Shown here in pieces: positions 53,677-63,060 of a stretch of DNA of 64,000 bases. Source of the DNA: Bacteroidales bacterium (lineage in GTDB: Bacteria > Bacteroidota > Bacteroidia > Bacteroidales > JAIOZK01). A model generated the notes under the pieces. The model was not told the DNA's origin, did no database searches, and saw nothing but the letters and a program-made list of their open reading frames with translations. The position numbers and the translations under genes are program-made. How positions within the stretch are numbered: position 1 is the stretch's first letter; the number at the start of each line of letters is the position of its first letter. The stretch is from positions 62,001-126,000 of the forward strand of contig JAIOZK010000002.1 in assembly GCA_021740625.1 (NCBI GenBank). The letters are read 5' to 3'.

Positions 53677-55314
53677 TTATTGAATGATCAGTTTTTTGCT
53701 GTATTGATGATTTCCGGTCTGCAGTCGGAGGATATAGATTCCTTTGCCCAGTTCATTGCCTGATGCATCGGTACCATCATAGGTATATGATTTCTCTCCG
53801 GCTTGTTCCATACCTTCAGAAAGTGTCTTAACCTTTTTCCCGTTCAGGTCGTAAATTTCAAGAATCACATACATCTCTCCTGGGAGGATGTAGCGGATCT
53901 TTGTATAATCCCTGAATGGATTAGGAGCACCCCCCCCAAGTACAGCACTTCCAAATGGATTGGTAGCCTCTCCGATACCGGTAGAACTATCCAGAATACT
54001 CAGGCCTTTGATACAAAAGTTACCTGTATTCTGATATCCTGAAGGATCGTCATAATCGTAAAAATCCATCCATCCATCTCCATCCATATAATAACTTTGC
54101 CCGGGTTCGGCGCTTGATTCTACGGTCGTTCTGCCTGAGGCCCCCAGCAATACAGGAACATCCGAAGTGCGGTCGTAAGGTTGTCCGCCTTTTTCCAGAT
54201 ACAAGTAAATGTAAAAATCATCCCCTTCATCAAGATGGACATCCTGATCAAGATTTATCGTGGTAAAACCATGATATTCCAACCATCCGGAGTGCGTATA
54301 TAATTCATCACTGAGTTGCCCGCCTTCAAATGTATCGTATATGGTAAAGGTAAAATCGGTAGAGTCTCCGGCATAAAAAAAGTTAACTGCTTTCAGGATC
54401 TGGTCGCTGCTGGCTGTAAAAGCATTGAATACTTCCTGGCAGTCTTCCTTGGTGTCGCGCCATCCGTGGTAATCATGATAATAAGTGACATCATATTCCA
54501 GGCGGTCTACTTCCTGGAATGAAACAGCACCCATCTCGGGCTCCCGGCATGCCCATTTGTCGTAATAGGAAATAAAGAAATAACCATCGTATCCCCAACT
54601 TGATCCCCAGCTATTCTTTACGATCCAGGCACCTGGTTCCGGGGCCTGGGTGTCTTTGGTATCGTCCCAGCCAACAATGGCAATCGCATGATTGGGCAGG
54701 TCGCTGGTTGAAGGCGGCTGGTAATGGGTATAAGACCAGTTGATATAACTTCCACTGTAACACATACAGGTACCGAGGACGCCATGGTCCATGATGGCCT
54801 GTTTGATGATATCTATGCCATTTAGTTGTTCGTCCATGGTATACCAATGAACCTTGCGTGGGAAGTAATAATGAAAACTTGTGTCTTCCATGGGGGGTGC
54901 TGTTTCATAGGATTGTCCGTCGATATCCCTGACAGCCCCTGTGTTTCTTGAAAGATAAGCAGTCGTAACCATGTAATCGCCCCCCATGTGCACTTCCAAC
55001 CCATTGCCGGTTGGGGGGTCAATATCCGCATTATAATGTTCGTTGAAACCATTCCACCAGTCGAGGTGGTATTCGGCCAGGGCTGGTTCACCATTTTCTC
55101 CATTGTCGGCCCAGACGCCTGTCATCAGGAGGTTGCCCTCCATGGCAGCCATGGCACCATGAGTCCAGCAGGTGCCTCCTTGCTGGTTTTTTACGGATGT
55201 TACATAATTCTCACCGTCATAGTCGCGGAGATCGAATTGCTCCGGTAAATCTCTTTGTGCAAACAGGAGGTTTGAAATGATCAGTCCTCCAACTAAGAAT
55301 GTAATAAATTTCAT
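53677..55314 (-). CDS. Secreted papain-like (C1A) cysteine protease with type IX sorting signal
   Basis: 545 residues. Signal peptide to about 20, no visible propeptide, and directly the protease domain [12 protein letters not shown]. Catalytic residues: Gln in KNQQGGTCW with Cys49, His209 ([12 protein letters not shown]) and Asn234 ([12 protein letters not shown]). A beta-sandwich, lectin-like region follows (about 265-420; [23 protein letters not shown]), then a type A T9SS C-terminal domain (about 465-545: [39 protein letters not shown], ending [21 protein letters not shown]). So it is exported through the type IX system to the cell surface or medium and degrades proteins. Lack of a propeptide is noteworthy for this family. 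Confidence 0.95.
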   Translation of the reverse strand: MKFITFLVGGLIISNLLFAQRDLPEQFDLRDYDGENYVTSVKNQQGGTCWTHGAMAAMEGNLLMTGVWADNGENGEPALAEYHLDWWNGFNEHYNADIDPPTGNGLEVHMGGDYMVTTAYLSRNTGAVRDIDGQSYETAPPMEDTSFHYYFPRKVHWYTMDEQLNGIDIIKQAIMDHGVLGTCMCYSGSYINWSYTHYQPPSTSDLPNHAIAIVGWDDTKDTQAPEPGAWIVKNSWGSSWGYDGYFFISYYDKWACREPEMGAVSFQEVDRLEYDVTYYHDYHGWRDTKEDCQEVFNAFTASSDQILKAVNFFYAGDSTDFTFTIYDTFEGGQLSDELYTHSGWLEYHGFTTINLDQDVHLDEGDDFYIYLYLEKGGQPYDRTSDVPVLLGASGRTTVESSAEPGQSYYMDGDGWMDFYDYDDPSGYQNTGNFCIKGLSILDSSTGIGEATNPFGSAVLGGGAPNPFRDYTKIRYILPGEMYVILEIYDLNGKKVKTLSEGMEQAGEKSYTYDGTDASGNELGKGIYILRLQTGNHQYSKKLIIQ

Positions 55315-55506
55315 CTAAACTGGTTTTTGTGTGTATGCAACAAAATTAATCAAAATATACATCAGTTCTTAAATTGTCATTTTAATATTTATCAGTAGAT
55401 GAGTGTATTTGGGGAAAATTATGGGATCCGACATTGAAAAAGACTGATTGATGAGGTATCATGGTGAAAAGCTCAAAATTGATTAGGCACTGAAGCTTTT
55501 ATTTTT

Positions 55507-55514
55507 TAAATTTG
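55507..55514 (+). promoter_or_regulatory. -7 element of the SPFH operon
   Basis: TAAATTTG fits TAnnTTTG, 23 bp before the prohibitin ATG at 55538. No clear -33. Confidence 0.5.
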
Positions 55515-55537
55515 TTCTAAATAAAAAAACAAAAAAA

Positions 55538-56377
55538 ATGGCACAACAAGACCCTGAAATTAACTGGAAAAAGGTATTACCCATTGGAATCATTATTGTT
55601 GCAGTGATCCTATTGATTATCTTCTGGAGCAGCATGACCATTACCATCAAAGCGGGACGCGGCGGCGTTTTATTCAAAACCTTCGGAGGAGGTGTTGATA
55701 CAACCAGAACCTATGGTGAAGGTTTTCACTTCATTGCCCCCTGGAACAATATGTTTGTTTATAAAGTTCGGCAACAGGAAGTCTCTGAAGAAATGAATGT
55801 ATTGTCTTCAAACGGGCTGGAAATAAATGTTGATGTTACCACCTGGTATCAGCCCAAATGGACGGAACTGGGTATTTTACATCAGCGCATCGGAGAAAAC
55901 TATCTTCATGAGTTGGTAATCCCGGCCTTGCGTTCTTCGACAAGGACCGTGATCGGACGCTACACCCCCGATCAGTTGTATGCAGCAAAAAGAGATATAA
56001 TACAGGATGAGATCTACTCGGAAACAAAAGAGATCCTGGATAAGAAATATGTGCAATTGAATGAAATACTTATCCGTTCAATTGTTTTGCCACCGACGAT
56101 CCGTACCGCCATTGAAAGCAAGCTCAAACAGGAACAGGAAGCACTCGAATACGAATTCAAACTGGAAAAAGCAAAGCAGGAAGCTGAGCGCCAGCGCATC
56201 GATGCCGAAGGTAAAGCTAAAGCCAACCGCATCCTGAGTGCCAGTTTGACCGATAAGATCCTGAAAGAAAAAGGCATTGAAGCTACCCTGAAACTTGCAC
56301 AATCTTCCAATGCGAAGATTGTAATCGTTGGTGGAGGGAAGGATGGACTGCCCATAATACTGGGAGATACGAAATAG
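55538..56377 (+). CDS. Prohibitin / SPFH (band 7) membrane protein
   Basis: 279 residues. One N-terminal membrane helix (about 12-33: VLPIGIIIVAVILLIIFWSS), then an SPFH domain (IKAGRGGVLFKTFGGGVDTTRTYGEGFHFIAPWNNMFVYKVRQQEVSEE ... LRSSTRTVIGRYTPDQLYAAKRDIIQDEI) and a coiled-coil rich in Glu/Lys/Ala (EQEALEYEFKLEKAKQEAERQRIDAEGKAKANRIL). Such proteins form ring-like scaffolds in the membrane and often work with FtsH proteases. It is 10 bp upstream of the HMG-CoA-lyase-like gene. Confidence 0.93.
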   Translation: MAQQDPEINWKKVLPIGIIIVAVILLIIFWSSMTITIKAGRGGVLFKTFGGGVDTTRTYGEGFHFIAPWNNMFVYKVRQQEVSEEMNVLSSNGLEINVDVTTWYQPKWTELGILHQRIGENYLHELVIPALRSSTRTVIGRYTPDQLYAAKRDIIQDEIYSETKEILDKKYVQLNEILIRSIVLPPTIRTAIESKLKQEQEALEYEFKLEKAKQEAERQRIDAEGKAKANRILSASLTDKILKEKGIEATLKLAQSSNAKIVIVGGGKDGLPIILGDTK

Positions 56378-56387
56378 ACCGTAGCAA

Positions 56388-57281
56388 ATGCCCGACAGGA
56401 TAAAAATACTGGAAACCCCGCGTGATGCCATGCAGGGCATTAAGCCTTTTATCCCTACCCAGACAAAGGCGGATTATATCAACAGCCTTTTGAAAGTTGG
56501 ATATGATATCGTTGATTTTGGAAGTTTTGTTTCTCCCAAAGCAATTCCCCAGCTAAGGGATACCGCTGATGTGCTGAGATTGCTGGATCTTTCTCAAACG
56601 GATTCGGACTTGATGACCATTGTGGGAAACCTGAGGGGGGCAAAAAATGCAGCTAAATATGACGAAATCAAATACCTGGGTTATCCCCATTCGGTATCGG
56701 ATAAATTCCTGATGCTGAACATCAATTCTTCCCTGAAAAAGTCAAGGAAAGTATGCACGGATATTCTAAATGTATGCACCAGGTCAGATAAAGAACTGGT
56801 GGTATATCTTTCCATGGCTTTTGGCAATTCTTACGATGAGGAATGGAGCGTGGAGATTCTGGAGGCGGAATGCGACAAGCTTCATGAAATGGGCATAAAA
56901 CACATTGCTTTGAGTGATACCATCGGGAGTTCATACCCGGCAAGCATTGCTGCTGTTTTCATGGCACTGGTTCCGCGTTTTCCCGGGATTGATTTCTCCC
57001 TGCACCTGCATACCACCCTGCACCAGGTTTACGAGAAACTCGATGCCGCTTACCAGCACGGATGCAAAGGATTTGACGGGGTGCTCAACGGACTGGGAGG
57101 CTGTCCCATGGCCGATCATGAACTGGTGGGCAATGTACGTACTGGGATGATTCTCGAATACATGGAAAAGAAAGGGCTTGAGACAAAAATCGACAAAGAA
57201 GCTTTCGAGAATGCCATTACAAAATCCATTACTACCTTTGCCCTGATAGATCTGAAAAACAAAGATCACTTTTTATTATAA
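56388..57281 (+). CDS. HMG-CoA lyase-like TIM-barrel enzyme
   Basis: 297 residues of the HMGL/DRE-TIM metallolyase superfamily. Seen: LETPRDAMQGIKPFIPTQTKADYINSLL, YDIVDFGSFVSPKAIPQ, MAFGNSYDEEW, ALSDTIGSSYP, SLHLHTT (metal His-x-His) and GVLNGLGGCPMADHELVGNV (the GLGGCP signature). HMG-CoA lyase splits hydroxymethylglutaryl-CoA into acetyl-CoA and acetoacetate in leucine breakdown. The N-terminal signature differs from the usual E-V-G-P-R-D-G-L-Q, with Thr-Pro-Arg-Asp-Ala-Met, so the substrate may differ. Sits 10 bp after the SPFH gene; no leucine-degradation genes adjoin it. Confidence 0.85.
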   Translation: MPDRIKILETPRDAMQGIKPFIPTQTKADYINSLLKVGYDIVDFGSFVSPKAIPQLRDTADVLRLLDLSQTDSDLMTIVGNLRGAKNAAKYDEIKYLGYPHSVSDKFLMLNINSSLKKSRKVCTDILNVCTRSDKELVVYLSMAFGNSYDEEWSVEILEAECDKLHEMGIKHIALSDTIGSSYPASIAAVFMALVPRFPGIDFSLHLHTTLHQVYEKLDAAYQHGCKGFDGVLNGLGGCPMADHELVGNVRTGMILEYMEKKGLETKIDKEAFENAITKSITTFALIDLKNKDHFLL

Positions 57282-57300
57282 TGATCAAGGATTTGAATTG

Positions 57301-58353
57301 ATGGTATTGTTGTTGTCATATCTTTTACTGGCCATAGTTATTTCATTCCTGTGTTCGGTGCTGGAGGCCGTGATTTTAAGTGTTACACCTTCATATATTT
57401 CGATCAGGCTGCAGGCCGGTAAAAATTATGCCAGAGAACTGAAGCGATTCAAGGATAATATCGACAAACCTCTTGCAGGGATACTCACCCTAAATACCTT
57501 TGCTCATACCATTGGTGCTGCCGGAGTGGGAGCCCAGGCCCAGGTAATCTGGGGAAATGAATACCTTTCGCTCACTTCAGCAATATTGACTCTGATCATC
57601 TTGATCTTCTCGGAGATCATACCCAAAACCATCGGGGCCACCCACTGGAAAAGCCTGGTTCCATTTTCCGTTTATGCCATCAAAACTATATTGCTCATAC
57701 TTTACCCTTTTGTGGTCCTGAGCCAGTATATTACCCGCTTTTTCAAAAAAGATGGAGAAAGAAGTGTGCTCAGCCGCTACGAAGTCTCGGCCATGGCTGA
57801 GATGGGCGCCAAACAGGGAGTTTTTAAATCGGGTGAATCCCGCATTATTCAGAATATTGCTAAGTTCGATAAGCTGGAAACCCGGGATATTATGACACCC
57901 CGTACGGTGATCTTTGCAGCTTCTGAAACAGAAAAGACCGGGAAGTTTTACAAAGAACACCCCAATATCCGTTTTTCAAGGATTCCCCTGTATAAAGAAT
58001 CCATTGATGACCTTTCTTCTTACATTTTAAAAGATGAACTGCTGATTGAGATCATCAACAAAAACCAGCACAAACCCCTGTCAAACATCAAGCGCGAATT
58101 GCCGGTGGTATACGAGGGCATGCCAATTCCTGAGCTATTCAATGTGCTCATGGGCAAGAACGAGCATATCGCTGCTGTAGTAGATGAATACGGTGTTACT
58201 GCAGGAATTGTCACCATGGAAGATGTGATCGAAACCATCCTGGGCATGGAGATCCTCGATGAACTCGACAACATCGCTGATCTGCAGAAAGCCGCCCGCA
58301 TGCGCTGGATGCAAAGAGCCAGAAGGATGGGAATTGAGCTGGAAGAAGAGTGA
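57301..58353 (+). CDS. CNNM/CBS hemolysin-family membrane protein
   Basis: 350 residues from ATG 57301 (a TTG one codon earlier is less likely). CNNM domain with four membrane segments (about 1-155: LLAIVISFLCSVLEAVILSVTPSYI, AHTIGAAGVGAQAQ, LTLIILIFSEIIPKTIGATHW, LLILYPFVVLSQYI), followed by two CBS domains (about 195-320; RDIMTPRTVIFAAS, EHIAAVVDEYGVTAGIVTMEDVIETILGMEI). The C-terminal CorC_HlyC domain that usually ends such proteins is absent. Family members are thought to move magnesium or cobalt, with CBS domains as nucleotide sensors. Starts 19 bp after the HMGL gene. Confidence 0.93.
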   Translation: MVLLLSYLLLAIVISFLCSVLEAVILSVTPSYISIRLQAGKNYARELKRFKDNIDKPLAGILTLNTFAHTIGAAGVGAQAQVIWGNEYLSLTSAILTLIILIFSEIIPKTIGATHWKSLVPFSVYAIKTILLILYPFVVLSQYITRFFKKDGERSVLSRYEVSAMAEMGAKQGVFKSGESRIIQNIAKFDKLETRDIMTPRTVIFAASETEKTGKFYKEHPNIRFSRIPLYKESIDDLSSYILKDELLIEIINKNQHKPLSNIKRELPVVYEGMPIPELFNVLMGKNEHIAAVVDEYGVTAGIVTMEDVIETILGMEILDELDNIADLQKAARMRWMQRARRMGIELEEE

Positions 58354-58662
58354 TGTTGGATACTGGATATTGGAAGTTGGAAATTGGAAGTTAGAAGCTG
58401 GAAATTGGATGTTGGATGTTTTGAGGTTGGAAATTTGAAAATTGAAATTGGGAATCGAGGGGTTAAAATTGTAAATTGTCGAATATCGAACATCCAATGT
58501 CGAATTTCGAAGTTGGGGGTTGCATCCTGTTCGACATTCTCCCGATAGAAATTATCGGGATCATTATTCGACATTCGACATTTTTGAAGGGAGGTGCTTA
58601 AGATTTTACCGGTTTACCTTCTTATTTTCACAGCCCATCCCAAATGTGTATTTTTGCAGCCT
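58354..58662. repeat. Intergenic 7-bp-periodic repeats and a hairpin
   Basis: Degenerate runs (TTGGATA, TTGGAAG, TTGGAAA, TTAGAAG) span 58356-58450; an opposite-sense set (CGAACATCC, AATGTCG, CGACATT) follows to 58580. A perfect hairpin TCCCGATA-GAAAT-TATCGGGA lies at 58540-58560. No gene is seen. Confidence 0.6.
58649..58656 (+). promoter_or_regulatory. -7 element abutting the smpB start
   Basis: TATTTTTG fits TAnnTTTG; with a start site 5-7 bp further on, transcription would begin at or within about 2 nt of the ATG at 58663, so the message may be leaderless. Confidence 0.55.
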
Positions 58663-59112
58663 ATGTCAAACAACAAGATCAATATAAAAAATAAAAAGGC
58701 TTCTTATCAGTATTTCCTGATGGATAAATATGTTGCCGGCATCCAACTGACAGGTACGGAGATCAAATCCATACGGGATGGTAAGGTGAGCCTGGCCGAA
58801 TCTTTTTGTGTTTTTATTGGTGACGAGCTTTTTGTGCGCGATATGCATATCGCCGAGTACTCTCTGGGTACCCATTATAACCACGAACCCAAACGCGACC
58901 GTAAATTATTGCTCACCCGCCGGGAGCTTAAGAAACTGCAGACCAAGGTACAGGAAAAGGGATTCACCATTATTCCCACACATATGTTCATCAACGATCG
59001 TGGTCTGGCCAAGATTGAAATAGCCGTTGCCAAAGGGAAACACCTATATGACAAGCGGGAAGACATAAAGAAAAAAGATATCAAGAGAGATATTGAGCGT
59101 GCAGGTTATTGA
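58663..59112 (+). CDS. smpB: SsrA-binding protein SmpB
   Basis: 149 residues from ATG 58663, which gives the family's usual length; the longer frame from 58594 lies over promoter sequence. Signatures IKNKKASYQYFLMDKYVAGIQLTGTEIKSIRDGKVSLAESF, HYNHEPKRDRKLLLTRRELKKL and IEIAVAKGKHLYDKREDIKKKDIKRDIERA are diagnostic. SmpB brings tmRNA to stalled ribosomes; tagged products are degraded by ClpXP, whose genes are at 35-37 kb. The tmRNA gene itself was not found. Confidence 0.98.
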   Translation: MSNNKINIKNKKASYQYFLMDKYVAGIQLTGTEIKSIRDGKVSLAESFCVFIGDELFVRDMHIAEYSLGTHYNHEPKRDRKLLLTRRELKKLQTKVQEKGFTIIPTHMFINDRGLAKIEIAVAKGKHLYDKREDIKKKDIKRDIERAGY

Positions 59113-59180
59113 TATATGCAATAATTTAAATTTATGCAGGTTATTTCTGAAAGAATGTTTATTTTCGAAAAAAATCTGCG

Positions 59181-59717
59181 ATGAAATTCAAATACACACT
59201 TCTGATTCTCGTTTTACTGGCAGGCAATGTTTTTGCCCAGAAAGATAAAATTAAATGGTATGGTTTCGAAGAAGCCATAGCCCTGAGCAAGGAAAACCCC
59301 AAAAAAATATTTGTTGATGTTTACACCGACTGGTGTGGTTGGTGCAAGAAAATGGATAAATCCACCTTTGTGCATCCGGTGATCGTTGAACACATGAATG
59401 AAAACTACTACCCGGTAAAATTTGATGCTGAAAGCAGTGATACCATACGTTTTAAGGAATATACTTTTGTGAACCCCAAACCGGATGCCAGGAGAAGTTC
59501 CCACCAACTGGCCCAGGCATTGTTAAGGGGTAAAATGTCTTATCCTTCTTATACTTTTTTAACCGAGAAGGGAGAATTGATCATGGTTGTACCTGGATAC
59601 CGCAAGGCCCCTGAGTTTGAAAAAATTCTGCAATATTTTACCAGCGACGCATACAAATCCAAAGAATGGAATGCTTTTGCTTCCGAATTCGAAGGATCAA
59701 TCAAATCTGCCGAATAG
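59181..59717 (+). CDS. Secreted thioredoxin-fold protein
   Basis: 178 residues with a signal peptide (FKYTLLILVLLAGNVFAQ). The active-site motif WCGWCKK in VDVYTDWCGWCKKMDKSTFVHPVIVEHMNENYYPVKFDAE belongs to the thioredoxin_7 / DUF255-like class; YPSYTFLTEKGELIMVVPGYRKAPEFEKILQYF follows with the cis-Pro region (SYPSYTF). Likely a periplasmic reductase or isomerase for disulfides. A single gene between smpB and the gld operon. Confidence 0.9.
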   Translation: MKFKYTLLILVLLAGNVFAQKDKIKWYGFEEAIALSKENPKKIFVDVYTDWCGWCKKMDKSTFVHPVIVEHMNENYYPVKFDAESSDTIRFKEYTFVNPKPDARRSSHQLAQALLRGKMSYPSYTFLTEKGELIMVVPGYRKAPEFEKILQYFTSDAYKSKEWNAFASEFEGSIKSAE

Positions 59718-59843
59718 TAAAGCCATTCTTCCTTGTTTATTCCTTTTATATACTCATGCGGCTTTGTTAAATATTGTTAAATGCGCTTGCATACATTTTT
59801 CTTTTTTTTGCTTTTTTTATTTTTTTGCAGAAAAAAATAACGC

Positions 59844-60773
59844 ATGGACATAATTGTTGAGAATTTTACCAAGAAGTATGGTGCACAAAGAGCCGTCGAC
59901 AACATTTCATTCAAAGTGAAGACGGGTGAAGTTCTTGGATTTCTCGGGCCCAACGGAGCCGGGAAAACCACAACGATGAAAGCAATTACAACTTTTCTCA
60001 CACCCACCTCGGGGAAAATCTCCCTGGGTAACTTCTCGGTACTTGATGATCCTGAAGAAGTAAAAAAGCATATTGGGTATCTCCCCGAGAACAATCCCCT
60101 GTATCATGATATGGCCCTGATCGATTACCTGAAGTTTGTCGCTGAAATTCAGGGTATCGAAAAGTCACGTATCAAGGAACGTATTCTTGACATGATACAT
60201 GTGTGCGGCCTGCAGGCCGAAAAGCACAAAAAGATCGGGGAGCTTTCGAAAGGTTACCAGCAAAGGGCCGGCCTTGCACAGGCCCTGATACACGATCCCG
60301 ATGTGCTCATCCTCGATGAGCCCACATCCGGTCTTGATCCCAATCAGATCGTGGAGATCCGGGAACTGATCAAGAAGATCGGACGCGAGAAGACTGTGAT
60401 CCTCAGCTCACACATCCTGGCCGAAGTGGAGGCAACCTGCGATCGAATCATGATCATCAACAACGGAAAAATCGTGGCCGACGGCTCCAGCGAACAACTG
60501 AGGAAGCGTGCACAGGGAAAAGAAATCGTAAAAGTAGCCATCGAAGAGGGCAAAGCCGACGATATCTTTGCCGCCCTGCAAAAGCTTGAAACGGTTGAAA
60601 CAGTTGATTTTATTGATAAACAAAAGAATATTTTTGAAGTACAGAGCAAACCGGAACAAAATTCACGGAAGGCCATCTTTAAATTATGCGTTGATAAAAA
60701 ATGGGCACTTACAGAGCTCACACCCATTGAAACCAAGCTCGAAGACATTTTCCGTGAACTGACCATGAATTAA
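59844..60773 (+). CDS. gldA: GldA-type ABC transporter ATP-binding protein
   Basis: 309 residues. Walker A FLGPNGAGKTTTMKAI, Q-loop (YLPENNPLYHDM), signature motif LSKGYQQRAGLAQAL, Walker B VLILDEPTSGLD and H-loop (VILSSHILAEVE) are clear, with an extra C-terminal domain. GldA/GldF/GldG form an ABC complex needed for gliding in Flavobacterium, but homologues occur in non-gliding Bacteroidota, so motility is not shown. Followed 23 bp later by gldF; the operon goes on past the window. Confidence 0.92.
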   Translation: MDIIVENFTKKYGAQRAVDNISFKVKTGEVLGFLGPNGAGKTTTMKAITTFLTPTSGKISLGNFSVLDDPEEVKKHIGYLPENNPLYHDMALIDYLKFVAEIQGIEKSRIKERILDMIHVCGLQAEKHKKIGELSKGYQQRAGLAQALIHDPDVLILDEPTSGLDPNQIVEIRELIKKIGREKTVILSSHILAEVEATCDRIMIINNGKIVADGSSEQLRKRAQGKEIVKVAIEEGKADDIFAALQKLETVETVDFIDKQKNIFEVQSKPEQNSRKAIFKLCVDKKWALTELTPIETKLEDIFRELTMN

Positions 60774-60796
60774 GAAAACTGAAAAAACAACGTATT

Positions 60797-61522
60797 ATGA
60801 AACAAATATGGATCGTGGCAAAACGTGAACTCAGGTCGTTTTTCGACTCACTAATGGCCTACATCATGTTGATTGCCTTTCTGGGTTTTAGCGGATTTTT
60901 TACCTGGCTTTACGGGCAGGGTGATATCTTCTTTATCAAACAGGCCAGTCTGCAGGCTTTCTTCGGCATCGCCTACTGGACTTTGTTTTTCTTTATTCCT
61001 GCCCTTACCATGCGGCTTTTTGCAGAAGAAAATCGTTCGGGTACGATTGAACTCCTGCTCACCAAACCCCTCAACGATTGGCAGGTGGTTTGGGGCAAGT
61101 TCCTGGCAACCCTGATGCTTATCCTGGTGGCGCTCTTGCTTACAATTCCTTATTACATTACGGTAGCAAGCCTGGGGCCCATCGACCATGGTGCAGTCTG
61201 GAGCGGATACTTTGGCTTGATCCTGATGAGTGCCGCATACATCAGCATTGGCATTTTTACCAGTGCCATTTCAACCAACCAGATCGTATCTTATTTGCTG
61301 GCCCTGTTTATCGGGATTTTCTTCCAAATATTGTTTGGCATGTTGTCGGGCGCATTTAGCGGTTTGCTCAGTCAGGTGCTGAATTATCTGAGCCTGAATA
61401 CACACTTTGAAACCATATCCAGGGGAGTGATCGACTCCAAAGACCTGATATACTTCTTATCCGTGATATTTTTTGGATTGATCTTAACGGAAGCTGTTCT
61501 TGAAAAAAGAAAATTGGCTTAA
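60797..61522 (+). CDS. gldF: GldF-type ABC transporter permease
   Basis: 241 residues with six membrane helices (first MKQIWIVAKRELRSFFDSLMAYIMLIAFLGFSGFF; last LIYFLSVIFFGLILTEAVL). The AEENRSGTIELLLTKPLNDWQVVWGKFLATLMLILVALLLT coupling segment is the ABC-2 type. Middle gene of gldA-gldF-gldG, 17 bp before gldG. Confidence 0.92.
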   Translation: MKQIWIVAKRELRSFFDSLMAYIMLIAFLGFSGFFTWLYGQGDIFFIKQASLQAFFGIAYWTLFFFIPALTMRLFAEENRSGTIELLLTKPLNDWQVVWGKFLATLMLILVALLLTIPYYITVASLGPIDHGAVWSGYFGLILMSAAYISIGIFTSAISTNQIVSYLLALFIGIFFQILFGMLSGAFSGLLSQVLNYLSLNTHFETISRGVIDSKDLIYFLSVIFFGLILTEAVLEKRKLA

Positions 61523-61539
61523 CAGAAAAAGAATTTAAC

Positions 61540-63060
61540 ATGAAGAATACGAAATCAATAACAAGCAGGATAATTTTGATATTTGCTGTGATTGTAGTGG
61601 TCAATGTGGTCTCAGACAGGTTCTTTTTTCGCATCGACCTGACTGCTGACCAACGATACACCCTGAGCAATGCAACGGAAAATATTCTTGAAAACCTGGA
61701 TGAACCTGTTACAGTTACAGCTTATTTTACCGAGGATCTGCCGGCCAATCTTATCAAAACCAGGCGCGATTTCAAAGATCTGCTGGTGGAATACAATAAT
61801 GCCTCGGGTGGTAAAGTGGTATATGAATTTATTGATCCGGCAGAAGATCAGCAGCTTGAACAAAAAGCCATGCAAAGCGGTGTGCAACCAATTCTTGTGA
61901 GTGCACGTGAAAAAGACCAGGTAAAACAACAAAAAGCCTATCTTGGGGCTGTACTTCAAAAAGGCGATCAGGCTGATGCCATCCCCGTGATACAGCCAGG
62001 AGCTGCCATGGAATATGCCTTGTCTTCTGCCATAAAAAAAATGTCGGTAAGTGTAAAACCCAGGGTGGGCTTTGTTACAGGCCATGGGGAACCTTCACTG
62101 GCTGCATACAGGCAAGCCTATGAACCCCTGAATGTATTGTATCAGGTCGAAGAGCTTGACCTCGACAGGGCCGGAAACATCAATGATTTTGAAACCCTCG
62201 TGATCAACGGGCCTACAGATACAATCCCGGAAGAACATTTTCGCATACTGGATGAATTTCTGGCCGGTGGTGGAAAGCTTTACATAGGATACAACAAAGT
62301 GGAAGGAAATATGAACCAGGCCCGGGGTAGCAGCATCAACAGCAATTTTGAAGACTGGCTCAGCGAAAAAGGGATCACGATCGACAATGCTTTCATCGTG
62401 GATGCCAATTGTATTACCGTGGGCGTAAGGCAACAGCAGGGCAATATGAATTTTACAACGCCCATGCAGTTTCCTTATATCCCCAAAACAAGCAATTTTG
62501 TCGAACATCCCATTACACGTGGACTGGAGGAGGTGATGCTGCCCTTCGTAAGTCCGGTCAATTTTACAGGAGATACGGCAGGCATTAAGTTCAAGCCGAT
62601 ACTGCTGTCCTCAGAAAATTCAGGTACACTCACTCCTCCGCTCATGTTCAGCGTTGACAAGCGATGGACAAAAAGTGATTTTCCCCTTGACAACCTGATC
62701 ATGGGTGCCGTTGTTGAAGGAGATGTTGTTGGAGGCGGCAATTTCAGCAAAATGGTGGTCATGGGCGATGCTGATTTTGCCGTGAGCGGAGAAGGTCAGC
62801 AGGCACAACGCCTCGGTGAAGACAATGTAAACCTGATGGTGAATGCAATCGACTGGCTGAGTGACGACACGGGTTTGATAGAATTGCGGACCAAAGGGGT
62901 TACCTCCAGGCCGTTGGATCAAATCGACGATGCAGAAAAAGCTCTCTTAAAATGGATGAATTTTTTGTTGCCCATAATTCTGATCATCATATATGGCATC
63001 ATCAGGATGCAGCGTAATCGTAATCTCAGAACCAAACGAATGGAGGAAGATTATGTTTAA
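61540..63060 (+). CDS. gldG: GldG-type ABC transporter auxiliary protein
   Basis: 506 residues. One membrane helix at the N-terminus (ITSRIILIFAVIVVVNVVS), an extracytoplasmic substrate-binding-like body (YTLSNATENILENLDEPVTVTAYFTEDLP, FVTGHGEPSL, GGKLYIGYNKVEG, VVMGDADFAVSGEGQQAQRLGEDNVNLMVNAIDWLSDD) and a C-terminal helix (FLLPIILIIIYGIIRMQR). It is the usual third subunit of the Gld ABC complex. The stop overlaps the ATG of the DUF4340 gene. Confidence 0.92.
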   Translation: MKNTKSITSRIILIFAVIVVVNVVSDRFFFRIDLTADQRYTLSNATENILENLDEPVTVTAYFTEDLPANLIKTRRDFKDLLVEYNNASGGKVVYEFIDPAEDQQLEQKAMQSGVQPILVSAREKDQVKQQKAYLGAVLQKGDQADAIPVIQPGAAMEYALSSAIKKMSVSVKPRVGFVTGHGEPSLAAYRQAYEPLNVLYQVEELDLDRAGNINDFETLVINGPTDTIPEEHFRILDEFLAGGGKLYIGYNKVEGNMNQARGSSINSNFEDWLSEKGITIDNAFIVDANCITVGVRQQQGNMNFTTPMQFPYIPKTSNFVEHPITRGLEEVMLPFVSPVNFTGDTAGIKFKPILLSSENSGTLTPPLMFSVDKRWTKSDFPLDNLIMGAVVEGDVVGGGNFSKMVVMGDADFAVSGEGQQAQRLGEDNVNLMVNAIDWLSDDTGLIELRTKGVTSRPLDQIDDAEKALLKWMNFLLPIILIIIYGIIRMQRNRNLRTKRMEEDYV

